Positions 25,583 through 36,388 of a DNA stretch of 64,000 bases are shown piece by piece (the first letter of the stretch is position 1; each line of letters starts with the position of its first letter). Below the pieces are notes generated by a model. That model saw nothing but the letters and a program-made list of their open reading frames with translations. It was not told where the DNA came from and searched no databases. Location of the stretch: positions 1,364,001 to 1,428,000 of the forward strand of contig NZ_CP058627.1 of NCBI RefSeq assembly GCF_013403565.1, given 5' to 3'. Both the position numbers and the translations under genes were made by a program. This DNA comes from Chitinibacter bivalviorum (GTDB lineage: Bacteria > Pseudomonadota > Gammaproteobacteria > Burkholderiales > Chitinibacteraceae).

Positions 25583-27298
25583 TCAATTTTCCTGCCGCAA
25601 TACATTAACGGCCACCCAGATCCAATCAACACCCTTTTCAAGCACCAGACCCAAACTCACCGAGAAACGCTTATCCCGGGCTCGGATTTGATAAATCTTA
25701 TCGAGACCATAATCCGCTGAGTGCATGATCAAGGTATTGACGCTCTTACCATCAATTTGGTGCGGTACATATAAAGCGGTTTTTACATTGGGCAACTCAA
25801 GGCCACCGGTAAAGCCCAGCTCAGTAACCGTGATGTTTTCAATACGATCGCTCTGCTCAGAGTGCATCCCGACCATCACAGGCGTCGACGTTAAAACCTG
25901 AATCCCCGCAGAAATCTCATCATCACTTAAACGCGCAATACGGCGCAAAACACCGATCTGCCAGTTTTCATTACTATTGAGCCGCAAACCAAGTAGCAAA
26001 TTAGGGCGAATCCACTCATTTTCAGAAAAACGTAGAATCGCGCCTAAACCGCCATTACTTTCATTATCAATTGACCAGGTATGCCAATCATTTTGCTTTT
26101 TGTTAACCACGTAGGGATTCGTGGCAACCGAGCTTTTCTGTTTAGTTCTGGAAGAAACAAAACCATACAGGCGCATATCCATGATTTCGTCGTAATCGAC
26201 CTGATCTTTCGCTTCACGACTCTGACGAGTGAATTTATCGTTATCTTCTTTCACATAGCCACAAATACGATCCAGGCCATAAATAATGTCAGCGGCTTTG
26301 GCGACCTTAGTACGTTCACTGCGCTTAACCTGGCTATTGCGCATACTCATTGTCCAGAAGACATCGAGATGCTTGAGCAACTCCGCGACAGCAGGACCAC
26401 GCGCATCAGACCCTAAATCAAGCGAGGCATAACTAGCCCCTGTCATCAGCCGACCTAGAATTTCTTGCACCTGATTAACCAGATCATTCAAGCCCCAATA
26501 ACGATAAGGCTCGCCCATTAATTCAGGGTTTATTTTTTGCGCACCTTGTGACTCTTGCAGGTTGACGCAGAAGTGGTGGCGCTCTTCTTGATATTTCCGA
26601 GAAATTTGGATCAGTTTTGACCACTTTTCCAACCAAGAATCAACCATATCCAATTGTCGAATCGATAGATTATTATTAGCCAGCGTGTTGAGCATCAACA
26701 TCTGAATATATTCATCCGCGCAGGACGATATTTCAGCAGAAGAGGCGGGATAAGTCGGAAATGGGTTGCTATCAAAACCACCAATTTCAGATAAACGATA
26801 AAGTTGGTGGGCAACAGTCCAGATTTTCGGCGGCACTTTCTCAAAGCGGAAATAGTACCATTTAGCCTGAATAGCCAAATAACGCAGACTGCGCGCCAGA
26901 ACCACAGGCATCATTGGGGCAAATTGCTTTTGCAAGGCTTCATTTGATTCAGCCTGCACAAAGCGTTGATAGCCATCGACCATATCATGGGCGTAACCCA
27001 CGATATCTTTCCATAGTTTTTGCTCGATTTCTTTGGACATGCGTGGGTTGGAAACATATTGATAGCAAATTGCATCAAATGCCTCCTGCACATGCTCATC
27101 AATCATCATCAAGGCTTGTAGGCTTTCAAATGTTGGCGCTTGATTACCCGCGATAAAATCTGTCACAACACCGTGTACTTTTGCGCCACGTGTTGCAGGA
27201 TCGACCAGATCAAGGTTTTTACACCAAGAAGTGGCCGCTTTAACGCTAGCTAATGGGGATTTTTCTTTGGCAAACAAAGAAGAAAAACGATCAAGCAT
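25583..27298 (-). CDS. Conserved hypothetical protein, possible atypical PilZ C terminus
   Basis: A 571-residue cytoplasmic protein without signal peptide or transmembrane helices. The first 400 residues are helical (for example WKDIVGYAHDMVDGYQRFVQ) and end in a charged stretch (KRSERTKVAKAADIIYG). The last 150 residues look like beta structure (GGLGAILRF, LLLGLRLNSNENWQIGVLRRIARLSDDEISAGIQVL) and may be an atypical PilZ-like barrel, a suggestion only, since no RxxxR and DxSxxG pair is obvious. It resembles uncharacterised proteins I associate with betaproteobacteria. It forms a unit with the SpoIIAA-like gene just upstream (32 bases). Confidence 0.65.
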   Translation of the reverse strand: MLDRFSSLFAKEKSPLASVKAATSWCKNLDLVDPATRGAKVHGVVTDFIAGNQAPTFESLQALMMIDEHVQEAFDAICYQYVSNPRMSKEIEQKLWKDIVGYAHDMVDGYQRFVQAESNEALQKQFAPMMPVVLARSLRYLAIQAKWYYFRFEKVPPKIWTVAHQLYRLSEIGGFDSNPFPTYPASSAEISSCADEYIQMLMLNTLANNNLSIRQLDMVDSWLEKWSKLIQISRKYQEERHHFCVNLQESQGAQKINPELMGEPYRYWGLNDLVNQVQEILGRLMTGASYASLDLGSDARGPAVAELLKHLDVFWTMSMRNSQVKRSERTKVAKAADIIYGLDRICGYVKEDNDKFTRQSREAKDQVDYDEIMDMRLYGFVSSRTKQKSSVATNPYVVNKKQNDWHTWSIDNESNGGLGAILRFSENEWIRPNLLLGLRLNSNENWQIGVLRRIARLSDDEISAGIQVLTSTPVMVGMHSEQSDRIENITVTELGFTGGLELPNVKTALYVPHQIDGKSVNTLIMHSADYGLDKIYQIRARDKRFSVSLGLVLEKGVDWIWVAVNVLRQEN

Positions 27299-27330
27299 GT
27301 GTAATCCAGCCTACTGTGTTGAGTAGATTT

Positions 27331-27702
27331 TTATTTGATAATATCGGTAGCGACTTCCGCATCCATAAACCAATTCAGCGCTTCATTGACTGACTCAAAT
27401 ACCATGATATTGGAGTCTGCAATGGCGCGGTTGATCCAAACCGACCAGACAACCCACTGGTCATCAGTCACCACGGCCACCTGTGAAAAATCTTGCTGGT
27501 GCTTCGAGCTGAAGTTGATCTCTTCTAAGGCCATATCGATGGTGTAGCCTGTCATTTCAGTCAGATCAAACAGCAATTTAGCTGGGCCGTGAAAACCAAT
27601 ATCGTATAGTACGTTTTCTTCAAACTCTTTGTAATCTTGCAAGGTAAATTGACCAAAGATCACAACATGGATGTAGCTGGACTCATGCGAAATGCTAATC
27701 AT
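27331..27702 (-). CDS. SpoIIAA-like / STAS-related protein
   Basis: The 123-residue protein reads as a SpoIIAA-like fold (ISHESSYIHVVIFGQFTLQDYKEFEENVL, then KLLFDLTEMTGYTIDMALEEI). STAS-type proteins act as anti-sigma antagonists or lipid/nucleotide-binding modules; this subfamily lacks a known partner. A DWVW-like patch (DDQWVVWSVWINRAI) is typical. It is transcribed together with the 571-residue protein downstream. Confidence 0.75.
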   Translation of the reverse strand: MISISHESSYIHVVIFGQFTLQDYKEFEENVLYDIGFHGPAKLLFDLTEMTGYTIDMALEEINFSSKHQQDFSQVAVVTDDQWVVWSVWINRAIADSNIMVFESVNEALNWFMDAEVATDIIK

Positions 27703-27789
27703 TTTGCCCTCCCAACCTTGCTAAAAAAGCGTTTGAAAACCAGCATTAACTTAAAGATAAGCTAAAAACCGCTATTTTATAAGATTTAT

Positions 27790-28530
27790 TTAGTAGCCCA
27801 TCCGTGCTTGCAGCATCAATTGCTTCATTTCTCGCACTGCATTTTCCAAGCCCACAAATAACGCATGACCAATCAATGCATGGCCAATGTTGAGTTCTTC
27901 AATTGCCTCAATGGCTGCAACTGGCTTTACATTATGATAATGCAGACCATGTCCAGCATTCACGATTAATCCCAACTCTGTCGCATAGGTGGCGGCTTTT
28001 TGAATTCGCAGCAATTCTTGGGCTTGCTCAGTACTATTTTTCGCGTCGGCATAACGCCCGGTATGAATCTCGATCACTGGCGCACCTAATTCATGCGCCA
28101 ATTTAATTTGCTCAAAGTCGGGATCGATAAAAATCGAGGTACGGATCTGGGCATCGCTTAATTTTTGGATAAACTGGCCAGTTAATTTGGCATAGCGCTT
28201 TACATCAAGACCACCCTCAGTGGTCACTTCTTCGCGACGTTCTGGCACTAAGCAGACATCCTGCGGTTGCACCTCAAGCGCATGCGCCAGCATTTCGTCG
28301 GTCAGCGCCATCTCCAGATTCATTCTGGTTTGCAACACTGCTCGAATTAGCCGAACATCGTCATCACGAATATGGCGACGATCTTCGCGCAAATGCAATG
28401 TGATTAAATCTGCACCAGCTTGTTCAGCCAATTGCGCTGCCAGTACGGGACTGGGATAACTGGTGCCACGAGCATTGCGCACCGTAGCAATATGATCAAT
28501 ATTAACGCCGAGCTTAATGTGTCGCTTCAT
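27790..28530 (-). CDS. pdxJ: Pyridoxine 5'-phosphate synthase
   Basis: Final ring-closing enzyme of DXP-dependent vitamin B6 synthesis. From the ATG at 28530 it is 246 residues: [56 protein letters not shown], the phosphate loop [10 protein letters not shown] and [17 protein letters not shown] sits five bases before this ATG; the frame opens 11 codons further up at 28563. It is last in the lepA-to-pdxJ cluster. Confidence 0.97.
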   Translation of the reverse strand: MKRHIKLGVNIDHIATVRNARGTSYPSPVLAAQLAEQAGADLITLHLREDRRHIRDDDVRLIRAVLQTRMNLEMALTDEMLAHALEVQPQDVCLVPERREEVTTEGGLDVKRYAKLTGQFIQKLSDAQIRTSIFIDPDFEQIKLAHELGAPVIEIHTGRYADAKNSTEQAQELLRIQKAATYATELGLIVNAGHGLHYHNVKPVAAIEAIEELNIGHALIGHALFVGLENAVREMKQLMLQARMGY

Positions 28531-28591
28531 AAATACTCCAAACAGGTATCTAGACGTAGTCAATATTGATCCTCACGTTCAAGAAGATACC

Positions 28592-29326
28592 CTATATACG
28601 TTGTAAATCCAGTAACAATTGCCGAGTATGTAAAACCCTATCACCCAAGATGGGCGCCAATGATTGACGCATCCAAATTTTGGCCCACGGCCACAGCGCT
28701 TCATTGTCCATTTTTAAGTTAGCAAACTGCAAAATTAAATCACCCGAGCAAGCTTCACCATGCGCGGCATGCGGAATAAAGCCTTGCTGGGGTATAAATT
28801 GGTAATATCGATCGGCTTGAATGATCTCCTCACTACCCGCGATTTTAAACCAGTCAACACCTAAACCTAACTCGCTGAGCAAGCTCTTTTCAAATAAGCG
28901 CAACACAGGTTCAACTCCCGCGCCGTCAGATTTACATATTGAAAGTGCTTTAATCGCATCGAAATAGGCAACAAAGAGCTCAGGATGAGGCTCCTCTTTG
29001 ATCAGCAAATTTTGCAGCAATTCATTGATATAAAATGCACAGAGTAGCGGCAAACCAGTCAATTGAGCCAAACCGGGTTGCCACTGGGCGGCATGCAAAG
29101 TTTTAACTTCGCCAGCGCCAAACCACGACAAAAGCAGAGGTTGAAAATTCAGTAAGACACTACGGATTTGGGAGCCCGGTCGCTGCACACCGCGAGCATA
29201 GATCGTTTGCCGACCATGCTCGCGCGTAAACACATCTAATAAACGGCTCGTTTCACGATAGGCATATTGGTGCAGTACAAAGGCCGGGTGATCATTGACC
29301 CGATTCTTATGTCCACCTCTAGCCAT
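28592..29326 (-). CDS. recO: DNA repair protein RecO
   Basis: RecO anneals SSB-coated DNA and helps load RecA in the RecFOR pathway. The 244 residues start with an OB fold (PAFVLHQYAYRETSRLLDVFTREHGRQTIYARGVQRP, read as separate motifs), followed by LLCAFYINELLQNLL and a helical domain. It lies just after era (three bases), the usual order. Confidence 0.95.
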   Translation of the reverse strand: MARGGHKNRVNDHPAFVLHQYAYRETSRLLDVFTREHGRQTIYARGVQRPGSQIRSVLLNFQPLLLSWFGAGEVKTLHAAQWQPGLAQLTGLPLLCAFYINELLQNLLIKEEPHPELFVAYFDAIKALSICKSDGAGVEPVLRLFEKSLLSELGLGVDWFKIAGSEEIIQADRYYQFIPQQGFIPHAAHGEACSGDLILQFANLKMDNEALWPWAKIWMRQSLAPILGDRVLHTRQLLLDLQRI

Positions 29327-29329
29327 CGC

Positions 29330-30262
29330 TTATTCGTAACCGAATTGGCGGACCAAACGTGTGTCATCTGCCCAGCCGCTTTTGACTTTGACAAAGACTT
29401 CTAAAAATACTTTGGCGTCAAACATCGTTTCCATATCGAGTCGCGCATCGGTTGCGATTTTTTTCAGCTTTTCGCCTTTTTTACCGATCAAAATGGCTTT
29501 TTGATTTTCGCGCTCAACCAGAATTGCAGCATAAATCCGACGCAACTCTTTGCCATTGGCCATAGTTTCTTCTTCGAATTTTTCGATTTCAACCGCCATC
29601 ACATAGGGCAACTCTTCGCCCATCATGCGGAAAATTTTCTCGCGAATAATTTCCGAGGCTAAAAAACGCTCATTGCGATCAGTGAGATGATCAGGGTCAA
29701 ACAAAGGCACAGACTCTGGCAATAATGGCTCAACCGCCGAGAGCAGTACATCAAGTTTCTGTGACTTCTGCGCTGAAATGGGCACAATCGCAGCAAAATT
29801 AAATTGCCCTGCTACTTTTTCAATAAATGGCAATAAACGCGCTGGATCATCCATCAAGTCGACTTTGTTAATGACCAAAATAACCGGACGATCACGAGGC
29901 AAGAGTTTAAGCACAGCCTCATCCGCAGGCCCAAAGCGCCCTGCTTCAACAACAAACAAAATCGCATCTACATCGGCCAAGGTCGTAGTCACACTGCGGT
30001 TCATCGCTTGATTCAAGGCATTGCGGTACTTAGTTTGAAAACCTGGCGTATCGACAAAAACAAATTGCGCCGTCTCGGAAGTCAAAACACCGGTAATACG
30101 ATGACGCGTAGTTTGTGCTTTGCGTGATGTAATACTCAGCTTTTGCCCAATTAGGTGATTCATCATGGTTGATTTACCAACATTAGGCTGGCCTACAATC
30201 GCCACAAATCCACAACGAAAACCGTTCGCATCTTCCGGGCTAGTTAACATTTCTTCACTCAT
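29330..30262 (-). CDS. era: GTPase Era
   Basis: Ribosome-assembly GTPase that binds the 3' end of 16S rRNA. Its 310 residues include GQPNVGKST (G1), TTRHRITG (G2), DTPGF (G3), NKVDL (G4) and SAQK (G5), then the KH domain with [18 protein letters not shown]. It overlaps rnc by four bases. Confidence 0.98.
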   Translation of the reverse strand: MSEEMLTSPEDANGFRCGFVAIVGQPNVGKSTMMNHLIGQKLSITSRKAQTTRHRITGVLTSETAQFVFVDTPGFQTKYRNALNQAMNRSVTTTLADVDAILFVVEAGRFGPADEAVLKLLPRDRPVILVINKVDLMDDPARLLPFIEKVAGQFNFAAIVPISAQKSQKLDVLLSAVEPLLPESVPLFDPDHLTDRNERFLASEIIREKIFRMMGEELPYVMAVEIEKFEEETMANGKELRRIYAAILVERENQKAILIGKKGEKLKKIATDARLDMETMFDAKVFLEVFVKVKSGWADDTRLVRQFGYE

Positions 30263-30969
30263 TTTTTTACCACCTTTTTGCCCGGATACTGCAGACGTAA
30301 TTGTTTCAATAAACTACCAGCAGCCTCTTGTTCAGCCGCCCGACGACTTGTGCCTTCGGCCTTGCTGGCCATTTTTAATTCAACACAAGTACACGACACT
30401 TCGAAAATCTGATCGGGCGACTCGCCCATTTGTCGCAGCACATCATACTGTGGCAACGATAATTTGCGCGCCTGCAACCATTCTTGCAATGACGTTTTCG
30501 CGTCTTTCATTGCATCTTCAGGATTAACTTCTGCAATTCGCGCCGCAAACAATTGCTCGACAACTGTTGCTGCGGATTCAAAACCGCCATCCAGCCAGAT
30601 TGCACCCAACACTGCTTCTAGCGCATCTGCCAAAATACTCGGTCGGCGATGTCCACCACTTTTTAGCTCACCCTCGCCAAGCGAGAGATAGTCGCCTAGC
30701 TGCAATTCCGTGGCAATGATAGCCAGCGAATCTTGGCGCACGAAATGAGCGCGCAAGCGTGAGAGATCGCCCTCACTAAACTGAGGAAACGTATGATACA
30801 AACGACGCGCCACCAAGGCATTTAAAATGCCATCACCTACAAACTCCAAACGCTCATTGTGCGTAGAAGAATGTGAACGGTGGGTCAATGCCTGCTTTAA
30901 AAGACGCGGCTCAGAAAAAATATAACCGAGCGCCTTTTGCAAGCGCTCGGCAGGTAATACAACTGACAA
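30259..30969 (-). CDS. rnc: Ribonuclease III
   Basis: Double-strand RNA endonuclease for rRNA and mRNA processing. The 236 residues show the signature [20 protein letters not shown], the second acidic site [18 protein letters not shown] and a C-terminal dsRNA-binding domain ([20 protein letters not shown] to [17 protein letters not shown]). It lies between DUF4845 and era. Confidence 0.98.
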   Translation of the reverse strand: MSVVLPAERLQKALGYIFSEPRLLKQALTHRSHSSTHNERLEFVGDGILNALVARRLYHTFPQFSEGDLSRLRAHFVRQDSLAIIATELQLGDYLSLGEGELKSGGHRRPSILADALEAVLGAIWLDGGFESAATVVEQLFAARIAEVNPEDAMKDAKTSLQEWLQARKLSLPQYDVLRQMGESPDQIFEVSCTCVELKMASKAEGTSRRAAEQEAAGSLLKQLRLQYPGKKVVKK

Positions 30970-30991
30970 AATAATTTCCTAAAAAATGCGA

Positions 30992-31360
30992 TTATTCGCT
31001 AGGGCCTGAAGATGAAGTTTCAATCGAAAATTGGAACAAAAAGCTCACGTTGGCCACCAAAGGGACAACTTGCTCATAATCAGTTCGAATGACAGTGCGG
31101 CCAGCAACCTGAGTAATGATTAGATCTTCAGGCTTAATGGCATGAATATTACTAATATCTGCATGTCGTACGTATGATTCGCGAATTGCAGCAGGTGTAG
31201 CACCGCTATTTTGCTTGGCAATGGTAGTTAAAGCCTGTTTGATATTGAAGTATTCAATATAAGTGGGCACTACCTTAAATGCAGTAATCAGTGCCATAGC
31301 CACCGCCATGGCCACGATAATAAAGCCAAAAAATGACAAACCTTGCTGCTTTTTCATCAT
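30992..31360 (-). CDS. DUF4845 membrane protein
   Basis: A 122-residue protein with one N-terminal membrane helix (LSFFGFIIVAMAVAMALITAF) and a periplasmic tail. The sequence and its position between lepB and rnc are typical of DUF4845 proteins of gamma- and betaproteobacteria. The function is unknown; the constant place beside lepB suggests a link to export or signal peptidase biology. Confidence 0.9.
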   Translation of the reverse strand: MMKKQQGLSFFGFIIVAMAVAMALITAFKVVPTYIEYFNIKQALTTIAKQNSGATPAAIRESYVRHADISNIHAIKPEDLIITQVAGRTVIRTDYEQVVPLVANVSFLFQFSIETSSSGPSE

Positions 31361-31378
31361 CAGATCCCCGTTATAAAT

Positions 31379-32338
31379 TTATTCTATTTTAGTACCGACA
31401 CGATCCAGATGCTTGAAGTTCATCCAGATAAAGAAGGCCTTACCTACGACATACTTATCTGAGACAAAACCCCAGTATCGGCTATCCGCACTGTGATCGC
31501 GATTATCACCCATCGCAAAATACTGACCTTCAGGTACTTTACACTCGAAGCCACTTTCATCATAACGGCAATTTTCGCGACCAGGGAAGTCATCCACTTC
31601 ACTGAGCATCAAGGTTGGCTGATCAGCCATATTCAATGTCTTGAATTGGTGAGTGCCCATTTTCTCGATGAACTGATTATTACGAACTTCATACACACCT
31701 TGCTCAACGTAGCTATGCTCACCCGCATCTTCAATTGGTACAGGCTTGCCATTCACGGTTAGCTTTTTATTGCGGTATTCAATGGTGTCGCCTGGCAAAC
31801 CTACCACACGTTTAATGTAGTTAACGGCTGGGTTTTTGGGGTAATTAAATACCATCACATCGCCGTGTTCAGGCTGACCAACGGGCAGAAACACCGTATT
31901 GATGACTGGCGTGCGCAAACCATAGGCGTATTTATTTACCAAAATAAAATCACCAACAATCAAACCAGGGCGCATTGATGATGAAGGGATCTGAAACGGC
32001 TCAACCAAGAATGAGCGCAGCACGAACACCACCAAAATCACTGGAAAAAATCCGCGCCCGTACTCGACCCAATCTTCAACCTGCTTATCACCACGTTTTT
32101 TTTGCCAGATAAATTTATCCAGAGCCCAAATTACACCCGTAATCAGAACAAACAGCAGCATGGCGGTGCCAATGGATAAAAACTGCACCAGCAAAACAAA
32201 AACACCGACGACAACGGATAAATAGCCATATTGAACCAGTTGCGGTGGCTCATTGCCCTTACGTTCATGCTTAGCCCCAGCACCAATCAGCACGGGGCCT
32301 AAAATCAGCAACACTACACCTAGCAACAACCAATTCAT
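31379..32338 (-). CDS. lepB: Signal peptidase I
   Basis: Removes Sec and Tat signal peptides at the outer face of the inner membrane. The 319 residues have two to three N-terminal membrane segments, the catalytic serine in PSSSMRPGLIVGD, the general-base lysine in NYIKRVVGLPGD and the late GDNRDHSADSRYWG box. It follows lepA by 27 bases. Confidence 0.97.
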   Translation of the reverse strand: MNWLLLGVVLLILGPVLIGAGAKHERKGNEPPQLVQYGYLSVVVGVFVLLVQFLSIGTAMLLFVLITGVIWALDKFIWQKKRGDKQVEDWVEYGRGFFPVILVVFVLRSFLVEPFQIPSSSMRPGLIVGDFILVNKYAYGLRTPVINTVFLPVGQPEHGDVMVFNYPKNPAVNYIKRVVGLPGDTIEYRNKKLTVNGKPVPIEDAGEHSYVEQGVYEVRNNQFIEKMGTHQFKTLNMADQPTLMLSEVDDFPGRENCRYDESGFECKVPEGQYFAMGDNRDHSADSRYWGFVSDKYVVGKAFFIWMNFKHLDRVGTKIE

Positions 32339-32365
32339 GCTATTTCCTTAGAGGCGACGAATGTT

Positions 32366-34159
32366 TTATTTATCAGAGACTTGCAAGATGGCAAGGAAGG
32401 CTTCTTGCGGAATCTCCACATTACCCACTTGCTTCATGCGCTTCTTACCTGCTTTCTGTTTATCCAACAGCTTACGTTTACGAGAAACGTCACCGCCATA
32501 ACATTTTGCCAATACGTCTTTTCGTACGGCTTTAACTGTTTCACGCGCCACGATTTGACTACCGATAGCCGCTTGAACTGCAATATCGAACATCTGGCGC
32601 GGGATCAACTCACGCATTTTGGCCACCAATTCACGACCACGATACTGACTCATTGAGCGGTGAACAATCAAGCTCAACGCATCCACCCGCTCGCCATTGA
32701 CCAAGACATCAAGTTTGACCAGATCACCAACACGGAATTCTTTAAAATCGTAATCGAGCGAGGCATAGCCACGTGAGACTGATTTCAATTTATCAAAGAA
32801 ATCCATCACCACTTCAGCCATCGGCAAATCGTAAGTTAACATAACTTGACGACCCAGATATTGCATATTCACCTGATTACCGCGCTTTTGATTACACAAC
32901 GTCATGACTGGGCCCACGTAATCCTGTGGCACCAAGATGGTCGCGGTAATAATGGGTTCGCGCACTTCATCGTATTTTGATGGGTCTGGCAATTTGGATG
33001 GATTTTCAATCTGCACCGTCTCACCACCGCGCAGCACCAGCTCATACTTCACCGTTGGCGCCGTGGTAATCAAATCCATATCAAATTCGCGCTCGAGACG
33101 CTCTTGCACGATTTCTAAATGCAATAGACCCAAGAAGCCACAACGGAAACCAAAGCCTAATGCAGTAGAAACTTCAGGTTCATAATTCAGCGATGCATCA
33201 TTAAGCTGCAGTTTTTCGAGGCTATCGCGCAGCTTTTCGTAATCGTGGCTCTCAACAGGGTATAAACCGGCAAAGACCTGTGACTTCACATCTTTAAAGC
33301 CTGGCAACGGCTCTGCCGCTGGGGTTTTCACCGTGGTAATGGTGTCACCTACTTTCGCGCTGGCCAGCTCCTTAATCCCAGCAATCACAAAACCCACTTC
33401 GCCGGCTTTAAGCATTTCACGCTGCACGGATTTGGGGGTAAAGACGCCAACCTGTTCACACAAATGCTGCGCTTTAGACGACATAAACAGGATTTTGTCT
33501 TTCGGGCGCAGTACGCCGTCAACCACACGCACCAACATGATTACGCCGACATAATTATCAAACCATGAGTCGATAATCAGTGCTTTCAGTGGCGCATCAA
33601 TATCACCTTTTGGAGGGGGTATCTTGGTAACAACCTCTTCCAGAATGTCTTCGATGCCAATACCCGACTTAGCCGAGGCATGCACAGCATCGGTCGCTTC
33701 GATCCCGATAATGTCTTCAATCTCTTGCGCCACGCGATCTGGATCAGCGGCTGGCAAGTCAATTTTATTTAATACTGGACGCACTTCAACGCCCTGCTCG
33801 ATCGCGGTATAGCAGTTCGCAACGGTTTGGGCTTCTACCCCTTGTGATGCATCCACCACCAGCAAAGCACCTTCGCAGGCAGCGAGCGAGCGACTCACTT
33901 CATAGCTAAAGTCAACGTGCCCCGGGGTATCAATCAAATTCAGATTGTAGGTTTTGCCATCGCGCGCTTTATATTGCAAGGCTGCTGTCTGTGCCTTGAT
34001 CGTGATACCGCGCTCTTTTTCAATATCCATTGAGTCGAGCACCTGCTCGCTCATTTCACGCATTTCTAAGCCGCCACAAAACTGGATAAACCGATCCGCC
34101 AGAGTACTTTTACCGTGGTCGATGTGGGCGATAATAGAGAAATTACGAATATGATCCAT
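32366..34159 (-). CDS. lepA: Elongation factor 4 (LepA)
   Basis: Ribosome-binding translational GTPase. From the ATG at 34159 it is 597 residues, as usual: [20 protein letters not shown], the G3 [26 protein letters not shown], elongation-factor domains and the LepA-specific C terminus ([46 protein letters not shown] as separate motifs). The frame is open 18 codons further upstream, but that part is not in the family. Confidence 0.97.
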   Translation of the reverse strand: MDHIRNFSIIAHIDHGKSTLADRFIQFCGGLEMREMSEQVLDSMDIEKERGITIKAQTAALQYKARDGKTYNLNLIDTPGHVDFSYEVSRSLAACEGALLVVDASQGVEAQTVANCYTAIEQGVEVRPVLNKIDLPAADPDRVAQEIEDIIGIEATDAVHASAKSGIGIEDILEEVVTKIPPPKGDIDAPLKALIIDSWFDNYVGVIMLVRVVDGVLRPKDKILFMSSKAQHLCEQVGVFTPKSVQREMLKAGEVGFVIAGIKELASAKVGDTITTVKTPAAEPLPGFKDVKSQVFAGLYPVESHDYEKLRDSLEKLQLNDASLNYEPEVSTALGFGFRCGFLGLLHLEIVQERLEREFDMDLITTAPTVKYELVLRGGETVQIENPSKLPDPSKYDEVREPIITATILVPQDYVGPVMTLCNQKRGNQVNMQYLGRQVMLTYDLPMAEVVMDFFDKLKSVSRGYASLDYDFKEFRVGDLVKLDVLVNGERVDALSLIVHRSMSQYRGRELVAKMRELIPRQMFDIAVQAAIGSQIVARETVKAVRKDVLAKCYGGDVSRKRKLLDKQKAGKKRMKQVGNVEIPQEAFLAILQVSDK

Positions 34160-34244
34160 GTGTCCAGCCAAGTCTTGTAAGGGCAACCCAAGAAAATAAA
34201 AGGGGCACGCCACGCGTGCCCGAGAATTGCGTTAATCCGCGATT

Positions 34245-34487
34245 TTAGCCTAAATCGGCCAGCCTCGCATCCAGCGCTAATTGATCCAGATGATAATGGC
34301 AAATTTCAACATCATTAGAATCAGTCAAAACGGGCACCCATTCACCATAACGCTCTTCCAGCGGCTCAACATCATCAATGTCAATCCACTGCAGGTCAAA
34401 GCGCCCCGCAGCTTGTGACAGTAATTGCTCACGCATTACGACACACAAACTGCAGTATTCGCGCCCATACAACTTCAACTTCTTCAT
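34245..34487 (-). CDS. Glutaredoxin-family protein (DUF836)
   Basis: An 80-residue thioredoxin-fold protein with the redox pair CSLC (residues 12-15) in LYGREYCSLCVVM, then DIDDVEPLEERYGEWVPVL, the cis-proline region of this family. It overlaps the end of degQ by four bases and precedes lepA, a conserved arrangement. The reaction partner is not known. Confidence 0.92.
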   Translation of the reverse strand: MKKLKLYGREYCSLCVVMREQLLSQAAGRFDLQWIDIDDVEPLEERYGEWVPVLTDSNDVEICHYHLDQLALDARLADLG

Positions 34488-35887
34488 TTAGCCGGCGCCT
34501 TCAATACAATAAATGCAGAGTTTCCATTGCGCAGTACTCGCAAAGGCAGACTCTCATTGGGTTTAAGTTCATTGAGGGCTTTTTTCAGCTGATTTGTACT
34601 CGTCAAATCTTGGCTTCCCACCCCGACGATCACATCACCCGCTTCCAATCCGGCTTTTTCGGCAGGCCCATCAACATCACGCACCAGTACACCAAAACTA
34701 ATATTCAACTGCTTGAGCTGACGAGGATTGAGTTCTTGCACTGAAAGACCAAACTTACCCGCGTCATCACTCTTGCCTTTGTACTCACGACCTTCGGTGC
34801 TTTTATCGCTTGAATCGAGCTCGCCAACTGTAATCTGGACATCTCGGCTCGCTTTATCACGCCAAATCTGCAGCGGCACCTTGGTGCCAGGCTTCACTGC
34901 ACTGACCATGCGTGGCAACTCACTCGAGCTACTCACGACTTGGCCGTTAAATTTCAATAAAATATCGCCAGCACGCAAGCCCGCTTTATCAGCAGGGCCA
35001 TCCTTTTCAACTGAATTAAGCAAGGCGCCAGTTGCTTTACTCAGACCAAAACTTTTTGCCAAGTCTTCATTCACATCCTGAATTGCCACCCCAATTCGGC
35101 CACGAGTAATTTTCCCGGTGGCTTTAAGCTCATCAGCGACCTTCATCGCCACATCAATCGGAATCGAGAATGACAAGCCCATATAGCCACCCGAGCGGCT
35201 ATAAATCTGCGAATTGATACCAACAACCTCACCATTCATATTAAACAGCGGGCCGCCAGAGTTACCGGGGTTAATGGCAACATCGGTTTGAATGAATGGG
35301 ACAAAATTTTCATCGGGCAAGCTGCGTCCTTTGGCCGACACAATACCCGCAGTCACCGTATTATCGAGACCGAACGGCTGCCCGATCGCCAACACCCATT
35401 CACCTTGTTTGAGTTTATTGGCATCCCCCAAATTCACTTTGGGCAAATTACTTCCCTCAATTTTTAATAGCGCCACATCGGTGCGCGCATCGGAACCAAT
35501 CACTTTGGCCTTAAATGTGCGTTTATCGAGCGTTTTGACGGTAATTTCGTCAGCTTTGGCCACGACATGCGCATTGGTCAAAATATAACCATTGGCATCA
35601 ATAATAAAACCCGAACCTAATGATTGGGCGTGATGTGGACGAGGCTGCATACCGCGTCCATTGGGGGGCATGGGAAATCCAAAACGGCGTAATAGATCTA
35701 ATGTATCTGGATCAAAATTGGGTGAGCCCGCTTCATTTTCACGCACCGTCGCACTGGTCGAGATATTCACGACAGCACGACCTTCTTTTTCTGCAATATT
35801 GGTAAAATCAGGCAAGCCTGCCGGCGCAGCAATCGCGCCTACACTTGCAGTCAGTAATAATTGAGTGAGCAAAAAGCGATTCAGCAT
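34484..35887 (-). CDS. degQ: Periplasmic serine endoprotease, DegQ/DegP (Do) type
   Basis: Periplasmic protease and chaperone. From 35887 it is 467 residues with a signal peptide (MLNRFLLTQLLLTASVGAIAA), the catalytic triad in TNAHVV, DVALLKI and NPGNSGGPL, and two PDZ domains (RGRIGVAIQDVNEDLAKSFGL and FGLSVQELNPRQLKQL). GGAGGAAAGG precedes the ATG; the frame opens 13 codons earlier at a GTG. It forms the last stress-response member of the rpoE-mucA-mucB-rseC-degQ unit. Confidence 0.96.
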   Translation of the reverse strand: MLNRFLLTQLLLTASVGAIAAPAGLPDFTNIAEKEGRAVVNISTSATVRENEAGSPNFDPDTLDLLRRFGFPMPPNGRGMQPRPHHAQSLGSGFIIDANGYILTNAHVVAKADEITVKTLDKRTFKAKVIGSDARTDVALLKIEGSNLPKVNLGDANKLKQGEWVLAIGQPFGLDNTVTAGIVSAKGRSLPDENFVPFIQTDVAINPGNSGGPLFNMNGEVVGINSQIYSRSGGYMGLSFSIPIDVAMKVADELKATGKITRGRIGVAIQDVNEDLAKSFGLSKATGALLNSVEKDGPADKAGLRAGDILLKFNGQVVSSSSELPRMVSAVKPGTKVPLQIWRDKASRDVQITVGELDSSDKSTEGREYKGKSDDAGKFGLSVQELNPRQLKQLNISFGVLVRDVDGPAEKAGLEAGDVIVGVGSQDLTSTNQLKKALNELKPNESLPLRVLRNGNSAFIVLKAPAK

Positions 35888-35903
35888 TCCCTTTCCTCCG
35901 GGT

Positions 35904-36374
35904 TTAATGAGTACGTTTAAGTTCACAGGTTTTTACGACCTGTCCAGTCAAAGATTTACTAACAATAAAGGGTTCGGCAGGCTGCATTTGCGTTTTTGGC
36001 AGGAGTTTTAATGCCGCAAATCCAGCAAGAAAACCGAGCCCGGCACCGATCAGCGTGCCCATTTCTGTCTGCCCATTGCTCAGACGCCCTAGCAAAGCGC
36101 CCAACAAGAGCAAACCTAAAGGCAATCCATAGGCCCAGAGCGCAGTTTTGAGCAAAGCACCCTCGGCAACGGCGATCGTAACCAAATCATCGACCGCGGC
36201 GTTGATTGGGTTATTCACGCGATAATTTTCCTGTGCGTTACCAAACAGGCGCGTAATCGCCACTGATTTACAGCCCGTTTTAGGGTCGCAATTTCCGCAT
36301 GGCGAATGCGGGCGAATTTTAACCCAGGCGAATGTGCCTTCGGTACGGACAACTTGAGCTTGAGTTTCAATCAT
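35904..36374 (-). CDS. rseC: RseC/MucC-like regulator
   Basis: Inner-membrane protein of 156 residues with the Cys cluster CGNCDPKTGC near residues 26-35 and two hydrophobic helices (LPLGLLLLGALLG and LIGAGLGFLAGFAAL). This family modulates sigma-E and, in the related RsxC system, SoxR reduction. It lies between mucB and degQ. Confidence 0.9.
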   Translation of the reverse strand: MIETQAQVVRTEGTFAWVKIRPHSPCGNCDPKTGCKSVAITRLFGNAQENYRVNNPINAAVDDLVTIAVAEGALLKTALWAYGLPLGLLLLGALLGRLSNGQTEMGTLIGAGLGFLAGFAALKLLPKTQMQPAEPFIVSKSLTGQVVKTCELKRTH

Positions 36375-36388
36375 GGGGATTTATAAAT

